A program made the translations under genes and the position numbers. From assembly GCA_023391635.1 (NCBI GenBank), contig JAEWAQ010000015.1:1-64000 (forward strand): a DNA stretch of 64,000 nucleotides, given 5' to 3'. The DNA is from Bacillota bacterium. Its GTDB lineage: Bacteria > Bacillota > Bacilli > Paenibacillales > Paenibacillaceae. The notes under the pieces are model-generated. The model did not search any database and was not told where the DNA came from. It worked only from the letters and a program-made list of their open reading frames with translations. The first letter of the stretch is position 1. Each line of letters starts with the position of its first letter. Positions 52,617-63,700 of this stretch are shown piece after piece.

Positions 52617-54395
52617 ATGCGGCTCAGCGTGTTCAACAAAAATGCGATCGTTCTGCTGGCGCTGACGATTCCGGTGCTGCTCGTCTATGCGTATTCTTAT
52701 TCCACGAGCACGGGCGTCGTTCAACAGGAGAAAATAAACAGCAACGCCGCCCGGTTGTCTTTTTTTCTCCGCGAATTGAACGAAGGACTGGATCAGTTGT
52801 GGAAAATCGCATTCGTCATCAGCGAGGATCCCGATTTTTTGGAGCTCAGGCACGCAAAGGAATTCCGCAGCGATTTCGAGATGCTGCGTGCTCGCAAGCT
52901 GGCGGAAGGGAAATTGAAATTGCAGAGCAATTCCCTCGTCTGGAGCAATGAAATCACGGTCTATTCCCCGGAAACCGAGATCGGGGTATCGTCGGGGACG
53001 TTTCGAACGGCAGACACCGAACGGCTGCTGCGCCACGGATACGACAGCTGGACCGCGGAACAGCGCATGGGCGGCGATGGAGCCCAGCTCTATTTCGTTC
53101 GGCATATGCTGCATCCGTTTGCTTTGGAAGGGGAACCTTCCGAAGCGGGCATGATCGTCGAGGTGGCGATCGCTTCCGGCAGCTTGTCCGGCATGCTTCG
53201 CAGATTCCAGGAAGGCAGCGCGGGGCTGCCGTTCCTCTATTCGCCCGATAACAAGCCGATCGCCGGCAATCCGGGGAAGACGGAGATGATCGAACAGGCC
53301 ATCGCCGGACTGGACGAGGCGGCGCTGGCGGATGAAGGTTATTCGTTCGTCACGCTGGACGACCGGAAATACATCATGAATTATGCCAAGTCCGCCGCAC
53401 TGGGCTGGTATTTGATCGACTTGACGCCGGTTCGGGACATGCTGGCCCCGATCTCCAACATCCGCAACCTGTTCTACGTCACGATCGGCCTTCTGCTGTT
53501 GTTCGGCATCCTGTCGGTCTCGTATCTGTATCGCAGCGTGCAATTGCCGATTTCCCAGCTGATGAACGGAATCAAACGCCTCAAGAGAGGGGAATATTCC
53601 GTCCGGATGACCGCCGAGAGGCATAACGAGTTCGACTATTTGCTCGTCCAATTCAACCTGATGGCGGAACAGATCCAGCATCTGATCGAGAAGGTTTACG
53701 AGGAGCGGTTCCGCCGGCAGGATGCGCAGCTCAGGCAACTGCAATCGCAAATCAATCCGCACTTCCTGTACAATAACTTCGCGTTCATACAGAGCATGGC
53801 GCAGCTCGACAACAAGAAAGCGATCGTGGCGGTAACCCATCATTTAAGCAAGTATTACCGCTACACTACCCGTGTCGATCAGCCTTTGGTCAAGCTGTCC
53901 GATGAATTGTCGCTCATTCGGAATTACCTTGAAATCTACAAGATGCAAATCCACCGGCTCCATTATCGGCTGAACGTGCCCGAGACGATGGGGCGGTTCG
54001 CGATTCCCCGCTTGATCGTGCAGCCGATCGTGGAAAATGCGGTCAAATACGGCATCGAAGCGAAGGAGGATGCCGGGGAAATCCGCATTGCCGGCGTTGA
54101 GAATGAGCGAGCCTTCCTCATTGTGGTAGAAGATAGCGGAACCGGGTTGTCGCCGGGAGAGATCGCCGGATTGAGAGCGCGATTGGAGGAGGAATCGTCG
54201 GACGGACGCAGAAGCTATGGCTTGTGGAACATTCACCATCGTCTGCGGAAATTGTACGGCGAAGAGGCGGGTCTCGACTTCGCGAAATCTTTGCTGGGCG
54301 GCCTGCTGGTTACGCTGACGATTCCGAAAGCCGGGCTGCTGCAGGAAGGGACGTCGATGGAGGAGGTGCGGGATGCTGGGCGTATTGATCGTTGA
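52617..54395 (+). CDS. YesM-type sensor histidine kinase
   Basis: A 592-residue kinase with transmembrane helices near residues 8-28 and 280-305, an extracytoplasmic sensor between them, HAMP, a His_kinase domain with His382 in QINPHFLYNN, and a HATPase with VQPIVENAVKYG and DSGTGL. It starts 22 bp after the permease (GGGAGGGG upstream) and overlaps the response regulator by 23 bp. It probably senses substrate state outside the cell for the GH9/importer locus. Confidence 0.9.
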   Translation: MRLSVFNKNAIVLLALTIPVLLVYAYSYSTSTGVVQQEKINSNAARLSFFLRELNEGLDQLWKIAFVISEDPDFLELRHAKEFRSDFEMLRARKLAEGKLKLQSNSLVWSNEITVYSPETEIGVSSGTFRTADTERLLRHGYDSWTAEQRMGGDGAQLYFVRHMLHPFALEGEPSEAGMIVEVAIASGSLSGMLRRFQEGSAGLPFLYSPDNKPIAGNPGKTEMIEQAIAGLDEAALADEGYSFVTLDDRKYIMNYAKSAALGWYLIDLTPVRDMLAPISNIRNLFYVTIGLLLLFGILSVSYLYRSVQLPISQLMNGIKRLKRGEYSVRMTAERHNEFDYLLVQFNLMAEQIQHLIEKVYEERFRRQDAQLRQLQSQINPHFLYNNFAFIQSMAQLDNKKAIVAVTHHLSKYYRYTTRVDQPLVKLSDELSLIRNYLEIYKMQIHRLHYRLNVPETMGRFAIPRLIVQPIVENAVKYGIEAKEDAGEIRIAGVENERAFLIVVEDSGTGLSPGEIAGLRARLEEESSDGRRSYGLWNIHHRLRKLYGEEAGLDFAKSLLGGLLVTLTIPKAGLLQEGTSMEEVRDAGRIDR

Positions 54396-56028
54396 CGACC
54401 ATCCGGACCAGGTTGCCAGCATGCTGAAAACGATCGATTGGGCTTCATGCGGTATTGACGAGACGCATACGGCATTCTCAGGCAAGGAGGCCTTGGAGAT
54501 CGTGCGCCGGGAGAAGATCCATCTGCTGATCACCGACATTCGGATGCCGGGGATGACAGGCATCGAACTGATCGAACAGGCGAGGGGGCTATCGCCGAAA
54601 ATGCGTTGCGTGCTCATATCGGGCTATTCCGATTTCGAATATGCGAAGCAAGCGGTCAATCTGAACACCTCCCGTTACCTGATGAAGCCGGTCGATTACG
54701 AAGAGTTGAGGGAAACCGTTGCCGCACTGGCTCGGGAGCTCATGGAAGAAGCAGATACGGCTGCCGAGCACCGCAGAAGCCTGCACACGCTGCGAGCGCA
54801 ATTGCCGGCGCTAAGGAGCGGCTTGCTCGCTCAGCTGCTGTCCGGCCGGCCGATGCCGCGCCAACTGCTGGCCGGCAAGCTCGCGGACTTGGACATCCCG
54901 CTGCGGTCCGGGGATTCCTGTCTGATGTTCGCCGTCGTGCTGACTCCCGAAGAGGGGAGGAGCGCGTATGACGAATTTCTGTTCGAATACGGTATCCTCA
55001 ACATTGCCGAGGAGACGATGGGCTCCCGGTTCGCGCTCTGGCATGGCAAAGACGATGAGAATCGGATCGTGTTTGTATGCAAGCCGATGAATATCGCGGA
55101 TGGAGCGGATGTTGTTCAGGGAACCGCGCCCGCCGATGCTGCGGACCCGTGCGTTGTTCTGGAGAGGCTGGCCAGGCAATTGCAGCACCAAGTGAAGCGC
55201 TGGATGTCCCGTCAAGTATCGGTGTTGATCGCGAGTCGGTCGTGGACGTTTCCCGAACAGATCGCAGTTCCTTACACCATGCTGAAAGAATCGTTCCGCA
55301 GACGGCAGCTTCAACCTGCCGGATTCGTGGAAACGGTCGACGAACTGCCGGAATCCGCGATCGAAGGACATGTCCGGCTGCTGTATGAGCCTCCTACGCT
55401 GCTCGGACTATTGGAGACCGGAAGATGGAAGCAAGCCGAGGACAAGCTGGACCGCATCTTCTCGGAGCTGGCGGACAAGTGGACGCTGTCCGAGGAATAT
55501 GCGCGCGAGGCGGTGTTCATGATTGCCGGCTCGTTCCAATCGATCGCGCACCGAAGCGGCCGAAGCTTGCGGGAATTGACCGGCAGGGCGGGCACAGAGA
55601 ACCCGGAGTCGATGATCTTCGGCTCCGTCGAACAGTTCCGGAACTGGGCGTTCGAGGCATTGAAGCGAATGGAGGAGATGCTGGGAGAAACGACCTCTTT
55701 CGCGAAGATGCCGGTCGTCGAGAAGGTCTATCGCTTTATCGACAAGCATTACGGCGAAGACCTGTCGCTGCAAACGATCGCCGACCATGTCAAGATGCAC
55801 CCGACTTACTTGTCCAAATTGTTCAAAGCCGAGACAGGCATGAACCTGACCGAGTACATCATGAAGTACAGGCTGGAGCTTGCCGCACATCTGCTTCAGA
55901 ACAGCGACGGCAAGATTTACGAGATCGGCCTCCGGCTCGGTTACCGGACGACGCATTATTTTATCAAAGTGTTTAAAAACTATTTCGGGATGACGCCTCA
56001 GGAGTACAGGGAGCACTACCTGGCGTGA
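54373..56028 (+). CDS. YesN-type response regulator with AraC output domain
   Basis: A 551-residue regulator: receiver (1-120) with VDDH, Asp55 in [11 protein letters not shown] and Lys in LMKPVD; a long middle region; AraC helix-turn-helix at about 450-550 ([38 protein letters not shown]). It begins inside the kinase gene with GGAGG upstream. The likely targets are the two shared promoter regions at 45561 and 48790. Confidence 0.9.
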   Translation: MLGVLIVDDHPDQVASMLKTIDWASCGIDETHTAFSGKEALEIVRREKIHLLITDIRMPGMTGIELIEQARGLSPKMRCVLISGYSDFEYAKQAVNLNTSRYLMKPVDYEELRETVAALARELMEEADTAAEHRRSLHTLRAQLPALRSGLLAQLLSGRPMPRQLLAGKLADLDIPLRSGDSCLMFAVVLTPEEGRSAYDEFLFEYGILNIAEETMGSRFALWHGKDDENRIVFVCKPMNIADGADVVQGTAPADAADPCVVLERLARQLQHQVKRWMSRQVSVLIASRSWTFPEQIAVPYTMLKESFRRRQLQPAGFVETVDELPESAIEGHVRLLYEPPTLLGLLETGRWKQAEDKLDRIFSELADKWTLSEEYAREAVFMIAGSFQSIAHRSGRSLRELTGRAGTENPESMIFGSVEQFRNWAFEALKRMEEMLGETTSFAKMPVVEKVYRFIDKHYGEDLSLQTIADHVKMHPTYLSKLFKAETGMNLTEYIMKYRLELAAHLLQNSDGKIYEIGLRLGYRTTHYFIKVFKNYFGMTPQEYREHYLA

Positions 56029-56066
56029 GGATCGGCATCCGATTCGAACAGGAAAGGACGATTCGC

Positions 56067-56825
56067 ATGGCCTTATTCCACTGTAATTTTTATTCGCAAT
56101 CGTTGCAGCAGGCTTCCTCCATGACCGTCATCTTGCCGCAGGGCCGCAAGCCTGAACACGGGTTTCCGTCGCTGCTGCTGCTCCATGGCTTGTCGGATGA
56201 CCATACGATATGGCTTCGTCGTACATCGATCGAGCGGTATGTCGAAGGTCTGGGTCTCGCGGTCGTCATGCCGGCCGTACATCGCAGCTTCTATACCGAC
56301 ATCGAGCGGCATCTGCCTTATTGGACATTTATTAGCGAGGAACTGCCTGAGCTCGCTCGTTCTTTCTTTCCGTTGTCCGGCAGACGCGAAGACAACTTCG
56401 TCGCCGGGTTGTCGATGGGCGGCTACGGCGCATTTAAACTCGGTCTTCGCCATTCCGAGCGTTATGCTGCTGCCGCGAGTCTATCGGGCGCGCTGGATGC
56501 GAACAGAGCTTACGAGTTTATGGGGGAAGAGGCCGGCACTATATTTAGCGGCAAGCCCGTAGATGGCACCGACAACGATCTGTTTATGCTGGCGGAACGT
56601 CTCGGGGCAAGTTCGGGAAACGGGCTACGGCTGTTTCAATGCTGCGGGACCGAGGATTTTCTGTATGAAGACAATCAGAAGTTTCTCGGACATGCCGGAT
56701 CGGTTGGCCTGAACATCGATTATGAAGAAGAACCCGGAGACCACAATTGGGATTACTGGGATATGAAGATTAAGCGGGTGATCGATTGGCTACACGAGGC
56801 GACCGGCTTTAACGGCAGCAAATAA
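56067..56825 (+). CDS. Alpha/beta-hydrolase esterase (tributyrin esterase / CE1-like)
   Basis: A 252-residue cytosolic esterase; ATG 56067 follows AGGAAAGG. The oxyanion-side [14 protein letters not shown], nucleophile elbow GLSMGGYGA and terminal acid/His region [13 protein letters not shown] are those of the S-formylglutathione-hydrolase/EstA/carbohydrate-esterase 1 group. Lying just behind the GH9/importer regulator, it may remove acetyl or feruloyl groups from imported oligosaccharides; this is inference from position. Confidence 0.85.
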   Translation: MALFHCNFYSQSLQQASSMTVILPQGRKPEHGFPSLLLLHGLSDDHTIWLRRTSIERYVEGLGLAVVMPAVHRSFYTDIERHLPYWTFISEELPELARSFFPLSGRREDNFVAGLSMGGYGAFKLGLRHSERYAAAASLSGALDANRAYEFMGEEAGTIFSGKPVDGTDNDLFMLAERLGASSGNGLRLFQCCGTEDFLYEDNQKFLGHAGSVGLNIDYEEEPGDHNWDYWDMKIKRVIDWLHEATGFNGSK

Positions 56826-56934
56826 TCCACCTTCTTTGCATCTTCTCAAGCATGCCGCATCAGGATTCAGCAGGGAATTGTCAGAACGTGTCGAAACCCT
56901 TATCAAGACGTCTGAATTGATGAGGCAGGATCGT

Positions 56935-58953
56935 ATGCGATTGCTCGGTTGTTTCCTGATGCTCCTATTCCTGACGAGTGCCACGACTACGATATATGCC
57001 GCTCCGATGGCGGAGGGCGGCCTCTTGGATCTTCGCTCGACCCCTCTCGAACAATCGGGCCCCGTCCAGTTGGAAGGCCGTTGGCACTTCTACTGGGGCG
57101 AATTTTACGAACCGGGCGCTTTCCCGGCAGCCGAGCCGATGTCTCTTCGCACACCTGCAGCATGGGGACAGGCCTCTCCCGGCATTGGCGATCGCGGATA
57201 CGGCACCTATCGGCTGCGCATCCAGCTGTCCGACCGCGACGTTGGCCGCACGCTTGGCCTGCATATTCCGAGTATCGCCTCCGCGTATCGCTTGTATGTC
57301 AGCGGCGAGCTGAGAGCTTCCCTAGGGCGGACGGGCACGAGCCCCGGAGAGATGAAGCCGGGCGCCCTTCCCCGGTCGCTCTATCTGACAGCCGACCGGC
57401 AGGAGCTTGAACTGGTCGTCCAGGTGTCGAATTATTCCCAGCGCAAGGGCGGCATCTGGGACGGCTTCCGGCTCGGTACCTCCGAGCAGATTGCAGCCGA
57501 GCACGATCAGCGCACGCTCTTCCAGGCTTTCATCGGCACGGGACTGCTCGTGATCGCGATTTACCATATCGGGTTTTATTTCGTCCGCCCGGAAAGATCG
57601 ACACTCATGTTCGGCCTCGCGAGCCTCGCGTTGTCCTTGCGGACCGCCTTCACGGGCGACATGCTGGCATATCGGCTGTTTCCGGCGTTCCCTTGGGAGC
57701 TTGGGGTGAAAATCGAGTATATATCCGTATTTTTCGGCATCAGCTTCCTTGTGCTCTATTTCTATTACCTGTATGAAGGGAATCTGCGTCGTAAGGTTAG
57801 TTACGGTCTATCCTGGGCGATGATCGGAATTTCGCTGCCGATCCTGGTTTTGCCTGCGAGGATCTATACGGAATGGATGGTCGTCTACCAATCGGTCCTG
57901 CTCTTGCTCGTTCTCTACATCGTGTACGGGCTGGTGCGGGCCGTGATGCGCCGGTATATCGGCGCGCGTATGAACTTGCTGGCAGGCTTCGTCTTCCTGG
58001 CTGTGGTGCTCAATGATATTCTCTACTACAACTTCCTGCTCGAGACGATCGATCTTGTCTCCTTCGGCCTCTTCCTGTTTCTGTTCACGCAGATGTTCAT
58101 GCTCGCGAACAAATTTGCTTCTTCCTACCGGGAAGTCGAGCGCTTGTCCGGGGAGCTCGCGGCGGTCAACAGCAACCTGGAGACGTTGGTGGAAGAACGG
58201 ACGGCCGCATTGCGCAAGTCGCATGACAAGCTGTCGAGAGCGGCGAAGGCTAGAAAGGACCTTTTTTCCAATATAATGCATGAGCTGGGCAATCCGCTGA
58301 CCTCGATCCTCGGCTACTTGCGAAGGCTGAAGGACGGCGCTTCGAAGGAGCAGGCCGCCCGGCATATCGAGATTGCCTATCAGAAGGCGCTGAAGCTGGA
58401 ACGGCTCACCGGCGATCTGCGCCAATTGGTGAAGCTGGAGCATAATCAGTTGACGTATCGGATGCGCCCATGGACCGTGCGGGAGCTGTTCCGCGAGCTG
58501 GACCGCGCCTATGACTGGGACATGCAGCATCGCCGGGTGACACTGCAATGGAAGACCACGGATACGGCTACCTATTCCGTGCTCGTAGATATCCATCGCA
58601 TCGAGCAAGTATTCGCCAATCTCGTGAGCAATGCCCTGGCCCATACGAAGGCAGGCGACCGGATCGATATTGTCGGCCGGCTGCTCTCTTGCGTCCATGT
58701 GTGTGTCATATCGGTGAAGGATACCGGCTGCGGCATCCGCCAAGAGCATCAAGCGCATCTATTCGAACGGTTCTATCGGATTCAGGATGCTACCGATCCG
58801 GGCGGCGAACAGCCTGAGGGGACTGGGCTGGGGCTGTCGATCGCGAAGGCGATCGTCGAAGCCCATCAAGGGAGAATCGGCGTGCGAAGCGTATACGGCT
58901 CAGGCAGCACGTTCTATTTCATCATCCCATTCGATAAGGCGGGTCAGACATGA
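56935..58953 (+). CDS. 7TM-DISM-like sensor histidine kinase
   Basis: About 672 residues from ATG 56935, chosen because it yields a signal peptide (MRLLGCFLMLLF, ending YAAP) and has AGGCAGG upstream; a TTG at 56836 would add 33 residues. The extracytoplasmic domain (LEGRWHFYWGEFY) looks like the beta-sandwich found before 7TMR-DISM membrane regions, followed by about seven helices (200-410). A coiled coil (LEALVEERT-like), His449 in NIMHELGNPLTS, N-box NLVSNALAHT, DTGCGI and GTGLGLS complete an intact kinase. It overlaps the unusual regulator gene by four bases. Confidence 0.85.
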   Translation: MRLLGCFLMLLFLTSATTTIYAAPMAEGGLLDLRSTPLEQSGPVQLEGRWHFYWGEFYEPGAFPAAEPMSLRTPAAWGQASPGIGDRGYGTYRLRIQLSDRDVGRTLGLHIPSIASAYRLYVSGELRASLGRTGTSPGEMKPGALPRSLYLTADRQELELVVQVSNYSQRKGGIWDGFRLGTSEQIAAEHDQRTLFQAFIGTGLLVIAIYHIGFYFVRPERSTLMFGLASLALSLRTAFTGDMLAYRLFPAFPWELGVKIEYISVFFGISFLVLYFYYLYEGNLRRKVSYGLSWAMIGISLPILVLPARIYTEWMVVYQSVLLLLVLYIVYGLVRAVMRRYIGARMNLLAGFVFLAVVLNDILYYNFLLETIDLVSFGLFLFLFTQMFMLANKFASSYREVERLSGELAAVNSNLETLVEERTAALRKSHDKLSRAAKARKDLFSNIMHELGNPLTSILGYLRRLKDGASKEQAARHIEIAYQKALKLERLTGDLRQLVKLEHNQLTYRMRPWTVRELFRELDRAYDWDMQHRRVTLQWKTTDTATYSVLVDIHRIEQVFANLVSNALAHTKAGDRIDIVGRLLSCVHVCVISVKDTGCGIRQEHQAHLFERFYRIQDATDPGGEQPEGTGLGLSIAKAIVEAHQGRIGVRSVYGSGSTFYFIIPFDKAGQT

Positions 58954-60239
58954 GTCCAGGCACAGTCTTGATTGTCGACGACGATGCGGAAATCCGCGAA
59001 TTGATCGCCATGTATTTGCAGGATCAAGCGTATCGCACCGTTGAAGCGTCGGATGGCGAGTCGGCGCTGCGCCAATTCCGGGCGTACCGTCCCGACTTGA
59101 TCCTGCTCGACGTCATCCTGCCGGGGATGGACGGCTTCACCGTAGGCAGGCGTATCCGCGAGCAATCCGCCGTGCCGATCATCTTCCTGACGAGCAAGTG
59201 GGAATCCGCGGATATCGTGAACGGGCTTGCCCTTGGCGGCGACGATTACGTCACGAAACCGTTCATGCCCGATGTACTCATCGCACGGGTGCAGCTTCAT
59301 CTGAGGAAGTCCCGGCCCGATGCCGCCAGCGAAGTCATCCGCTTCGATGACCTTGTCATCCATCGGGACACTCGCGAAGTCTGCTCCCGCGGACGGAGCA
59401 TTCCGTTCCTGGCGAAGGAATTCAAGCTGTTCCTGTATTTGGCGGAGCGGCCCAGGCAGGTGTTCAGCGCCGACCAGTTGTATGAACAGATCTGGGACTT
59501 CGCGGACGGCGATGTTCGCACGGTCATGGTGCATATCAGCAACATCCGCAAGAAGCTGCAGCTGCATGCCCACGACGCGGTACGGATCGATACGATCAAA
59601 GGGGCGGGCTATCGGCTTGTGCCGGCAGAGGAATCGAATCGTCCGGCCACCCAATCGCCCTCGATCCGGGATGCGATCATTGAAGCGGCGGCGGAGCTGT
59701 TCGCAGACCGAGGATACGAAGGGATGACGATGAAGGAGATTGCCAGGCAGGTCGGCATCCATGTCTCGTCGATCTACGCCCACTTCAAGAGCAAGGAAGA
59801 GCTGTTTCTGCAAATCTACCGCAGCGTGCTGAGCGGACATCTGCAACTGATCTCCGGCCATACCGACATCCCGGACACCTACTCGACGAAGGAGAAGCTC
59901 GATGAATTGCTCCGCTCCGTCGTTCGTTTTCAATTGCAGGAAGCCGGCAAGATGAAGATTTACATTCGGCTCCTGTTGCTTCCTTCGGGGTACTTCGAGC
60001 AGGACACGAAAGACGAACTGATCAAGATGGAGCAGATGGAGCACCGAATGTTCGCCGACATGCTTCGCAAAGGCATGGATCGGGGGGAAATTCGGGAAGG
60101 CGACAGCGATGCGCTCGCGCGGCTGTTGATCTGCTTCATGGATGGATTGTTCTGGGAAATGCAGCGTTATGACGAGAAGCTGTTTCTGGAACGCTTCGAG
60201 CAAAATTGGGAGCAATTTTGGCGACTAGTCGAAGTATAA
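58950..60239 (+). CDS. Response regulator fused to a TetR-type domain
   Basis: A 429-residue three-part protein in one unbroken frame. Residues 1-118: receiver with VDDD, Asp54 in LILLDVILPGMDG and Lys in VTKPFMP. Residues 125-228: OmpR-type winged helix (FLAKEFKLFLYLAE, VRTVMVHISNIRKKL, DTIKGAGYRL). Residues 238-425: a TetR/AcrR repressor, with the helix-turn-helix FADRGYEGMTMKEIARQVG and SSIYAHFKSKEELF and a C-terminal ligand-type helical domain. The start ATG overlaps the kinase stop (ATGA). Such a fusion joins phosphorelay input to two DNA-binding domains; its mode of action is unknown. Confidence 0.88.
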   Translation: MSPGTVLIVDDDAEIRELIAMYLQDQAYRTVEASDGESALRQFRAYRPDLILLDVILPGMDGFTVGRRIREQSAVPIIFLTSKWESADIVNGLALGGDDYVTKPFMPDVLIARVQLHLRKSRPDAASEVIRFDDLVIHRDTREVCSRGRSIPFLAKEFKLFLYLAERPRQVFSADQLYEQIWDFADGDVRTVMVHISNIRKKLQLHAHDAVRIDTIKGAGYRLVPAEESNRPATQSPSIRDAIIEAAAELFADRGYEGMTMKEIARQVGIHVSSIYAHFKSKEELFLQIYRSVLSGHLQLISGHTDIPDTYSTKEKLDELLRSVVRFQLQEAGKMKIYIRLLLLPSGYFEQDTKDELIKMEQMEHRMFADMLRKGMDRGEIREGDSDALARLLICFMDGLFWEMQRYDEKLFLERFEQNWEQFWRLVEV

Positions 60240-60305
60240 TGACAGGGCGGGGTTCCAGACGATTGTTGCTCGAAGCGGAGTTTACCGATCCGTGCTCGCA
60301 TAAAG

Positions 60306-60493
60306 AAATGTAAATGGTGCAGTTGGTTGCCTTGATTCGGGATCAACAGATCAAAGAACTGCATAATGTGCAGCAGAATGAGTCTGCTCCTCATGGATTT
60401 CCTGTTTCAAAAAAAATCAAATGTATGTTTTGCAGTTGATGGCATAGATTCGAGAAATTTAACAGAAAAGAGCTGTACATATTGCAGTAGATC
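60306..60493 (+). repeat. Two diverged direct copies of a ~73-bp stem-loop repeat
   Basis: Copy one starts at 60306 and copy two at 60419, period 113 bp. Shared blocks are AAATGTA, TGCAGTTG, GATTCG-GA and, near the end, a CTGCA...TGCAG-type small palindrome (CTGCATAATGTGCAG in copy one). No convincing gene is present from 60240 to 60714; a 41-codon frame across copy one has no ribosome site. Confidence 0.45.
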
Positions 60494-60539
60494 GCCACAA
60501 GGCGTAGGTGGGTTCGATTTACCCTACGACTTAGAAGAA

Positions 60540-60700
60540 ATAACCTATTAAAGTCAATTAGGCATCCGGGCGGGCGTTAGTAATAATATATAAAATATAG
60601 TAATTCATCTAGGTAAATATTTATTCCCATTAATAATATATTTTAAGTTCATTTAAACTTCGGTCTTTACAATGAGAGGCATTACTTTCCGGAATGATGG
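60540..60700 (+). other. AT-rich leader before the lectin-repeat gene
   Basis: From about 60540 to 60665 the sequence is strongly AT-rich (ATAATATATAAAATATAG and similar), unlike the GC-rich surroundings. A possible -10, TACAAT, is at 60668-60673. It probably contains the promoter of the surface-protein gene at 60715; no clear -35 was seen. Confidence 0.4.
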
Positions 60701-60714
60701 GGGGAGTGCCAACA

Positions 60715-63700
60715 TTGAAAAAGTTCCCGATGCTTGTGTTGACATTGCTGGGCGGACTGGTTCTATGGATGTCGTTGAATATGCAGGACGCCAAAGCCGG
60801 GGAAGGCGCAACGGTTGCCGACGCCACTTACGGCAAACCGACGAACTTGATGACGCCGTTCTCTCTCACGGACGACTCCGAGAATTATATTACGTTCAAG
60901 TACGATGAATTCTACCCTTCGGATAGCCGCTTGATCGTCAATTTGAATGCAACGATCAGCAATATCGTCAACCTGACCCCTGCGCAGACGAACAAAGCAG
61001 GCTCCGTATTCAACAAGGAAAGGGTTTCGCTGCAAGACGACCGATCGTTTAGCACGTACTTCACTTTTAAACTGTCCGCAGGCGGAGGGTATGGAGATGG
61101 CTGGGCGGACGGGCTCGTATTTACGGTTCAAACACAATCGAACTCGGCCGGTTCCATCGGAGGCACGCTCGGATACAACGGGATTACCCCCAGTGTGGGA
61201 ATCAAGTTTGACACCTGGCAAAATAACGAACACGGAGACCCTTCCAACAATCACACTGCGATTCTGAAGAACGGAGTGATCGGCAGCCCGCTCGTCGTGA
61301 AGGCGATCGATCCGGCAGTGTTGAATCTGAGGGGCGGCACGATTCATGTGTGGGTGGATTATGACGGCCCGAACGGCGTGCTCGAGGTTCGGCTGAACAA
61401 GGATTCGTCAACCCGGCCCGCGGATGCGGATTTAAGTTACACGATGGCCGAGGATGAACGATTGACGAGCATTCTGAATTCGGACTGGGTGTATGTCGGA
61501 TTTACCGCGGCGACGGGCGGAGCTTATCAGAAGCATGACATTACGTCCTGGTATTTCACGAACAAGCTTGACCCGATCGATATCGAGAACAAAACGTACA
61601 AGCAGGCGCCGACCGGCTACACCATTGCACCCGTCACGCTTGAGGACGGAACGGTCGAACTGACGATTACGCCGACCGGCGGAGACGACGACAAGCAGGT
61701 GGCGCTCTCGGTCGAAGGCACTGACGGAGCGGTGATCGACCCTGCCTCGGCCAATACGGGAGAGGAAGGACAGGCGGTGGTGATCGCCAGTTCGCCCGAT
61801 GGCGAAACACTGGTGACCACGATTACGGTAACAGGGCCGGGCGGTGTCGCTTCCTCGCAGGAAATAACGATACCGGGCAGAACCGATGCGCCGATCGCGG
61901 AACGCATTGCGGCGAATGCGACGGACGGGACCGTAGCCGTGACCGGCGTTCCAGAAGGCGCGACCGTTACGGTTTATGACCACGAAGGCAACAAGTTGGC
62001 CGCGGAGACGGGCGTGACGGGCGGAGAAGTGCTGATGACGGGGCTCGTAGGGCTGACTGCGGCAAATCCGATTGCCGTAACGTTCGAATTGTCGCCGAAA
62101 GTCGAAAGCGCAAAGACCGCCGTCGTGCCGAAGGTCAGGAGCGTGCTCGATGCATCGGACGTTCAGGTGAATGCGACGACGGATAAAGCGACGATTAGGG
62201 ACGTGCCGGCAGGCGCCGTGATCCGCGTGTACGATGCGCCTGGCGGTCATCGGATCGGAGAAGGAACGAACGAGGACAGCTCTGCGGCCGCCATTGTCGT
62301 CCAGCTTGACGCGCCCGGCGTCGGGCACAAGCAGAAAGTATATGCGACGATTCAGGAGACCGGAGAACTGGAGAGCTTGCCCGTCGAGATCGAGGCGCTG
62401 GCGGAGAGCGCGAAGCTGGACGGCGACCAGGTCGTGACCGATGGAACCGCGGATCGCGTCACGGTTCGGGAAGTGCCGGCAGGCGCGACGATCATCATCT
62501 ATGACGAAGACGGGCACGAGCTCGGTCGGGGCGTGAATGCTGCCGCTGCGGACTCGGACGTTGCGATCGACGAGCTGGGCTTGGTCATCGGCATGTCGAT
62601 TCGCGTGACGATGGTCGAAGCGGACAAGCTGGAGAGCCAGCCGGTTACGGTAGCGGTCACGTTCACGCAAAGCGACGCGCCCGGCGATATCGACGCGAAC
62701 GCGACGAAGAGCATCGTGGCGGTGAAGGATGTGCCGCCGGGCACGACGGCAACGGTGTATGACGAGGACGGCCTTGTTCTGGACACCGTCCTGAACGCGG
62801 AAGCAAGCCCGGCAACGGTCAACTTGACATTCGTTTCTCCAAGGCTGTTGCAAGGACAAGCACTGGATATCACGCTTACGGAACCGCGCAAGACGGAGAG
62901 CGTCAAGGTGCGGGTCACCGCCTATTACGAGCAGACCGCTATGCCGCAGCTTCCGGATGTGCTGGATATCGATATCGAAGCAGGCTCCGTCAAGATGGGC
63001 AACGTTCCGGCAGGCGCCACGGTTATTATTTACGATCAGGACGATCGGGAAATCGGCAGGGGGCTATACGGGGGTGCCGCGGCGGGAGAAATCGTCATTC
63101 CGGGCCTCACGCTGGAGACGGTATTTCGGGTCACCTACACGGAACCGAACAAGTATGAAAGCGATCCGCTGACCGTCGATATCGACTCCGCGACGCAAGA
63201 GGCGATCGACGATGCGGTCAGCGAGTTGGAAGTCGGTTATCAGGAGGACGATACGTGGGAGAGCGTGACGCTGCCGCTGTTTGTCGTGAGCGTCGGAAAG
63301 CACAACACGTCCGTAAGCTGGACATCGGGCAAGCCCGGCGTCATTGAAATTACGGACCCGACGGATGATTGGATAGAAGCGCTCGTACATCGCCAGGCCC
63401 AGGATGAGAGCGTGATTCTGACCGCCAAAGTTTCCAAGAACGGCAAATTCAGAGTCCGTACCTTCCTGGTCATCGTCAAGGCTGTCGGACTGGAGAAGAC
63501 GGTGGAAGAGAATTACCGGCAAGTGAAAGTCACCGGCGGAGCGGACGAGGAGGTGGACGAGCAGGTTGACATCAACCGGGTTCTGCTCTCGGACGGCTCG
63601 AAGATCGACAAAGCCATTTTCGATGAAGCGACAGCAACGCAATTCGTCGGCGACGCGCGGACGCGGAACAGCGTCTCCCGCGTCTATGTGGATGAAGTGC

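Noticed and set aside
60366..60551. 61-codon frame with several cysteines
   Set aside because: It spans the repeat copies, has no ribosome site and its frame follows the repeat; treated as repeat DNA.
61432..62859. 475-codon minus-strand frame
   Set aside because: Antisense to the lectin-repeat protein, whose plus-strand signal peptide, lectin motifs and repeats are clear.
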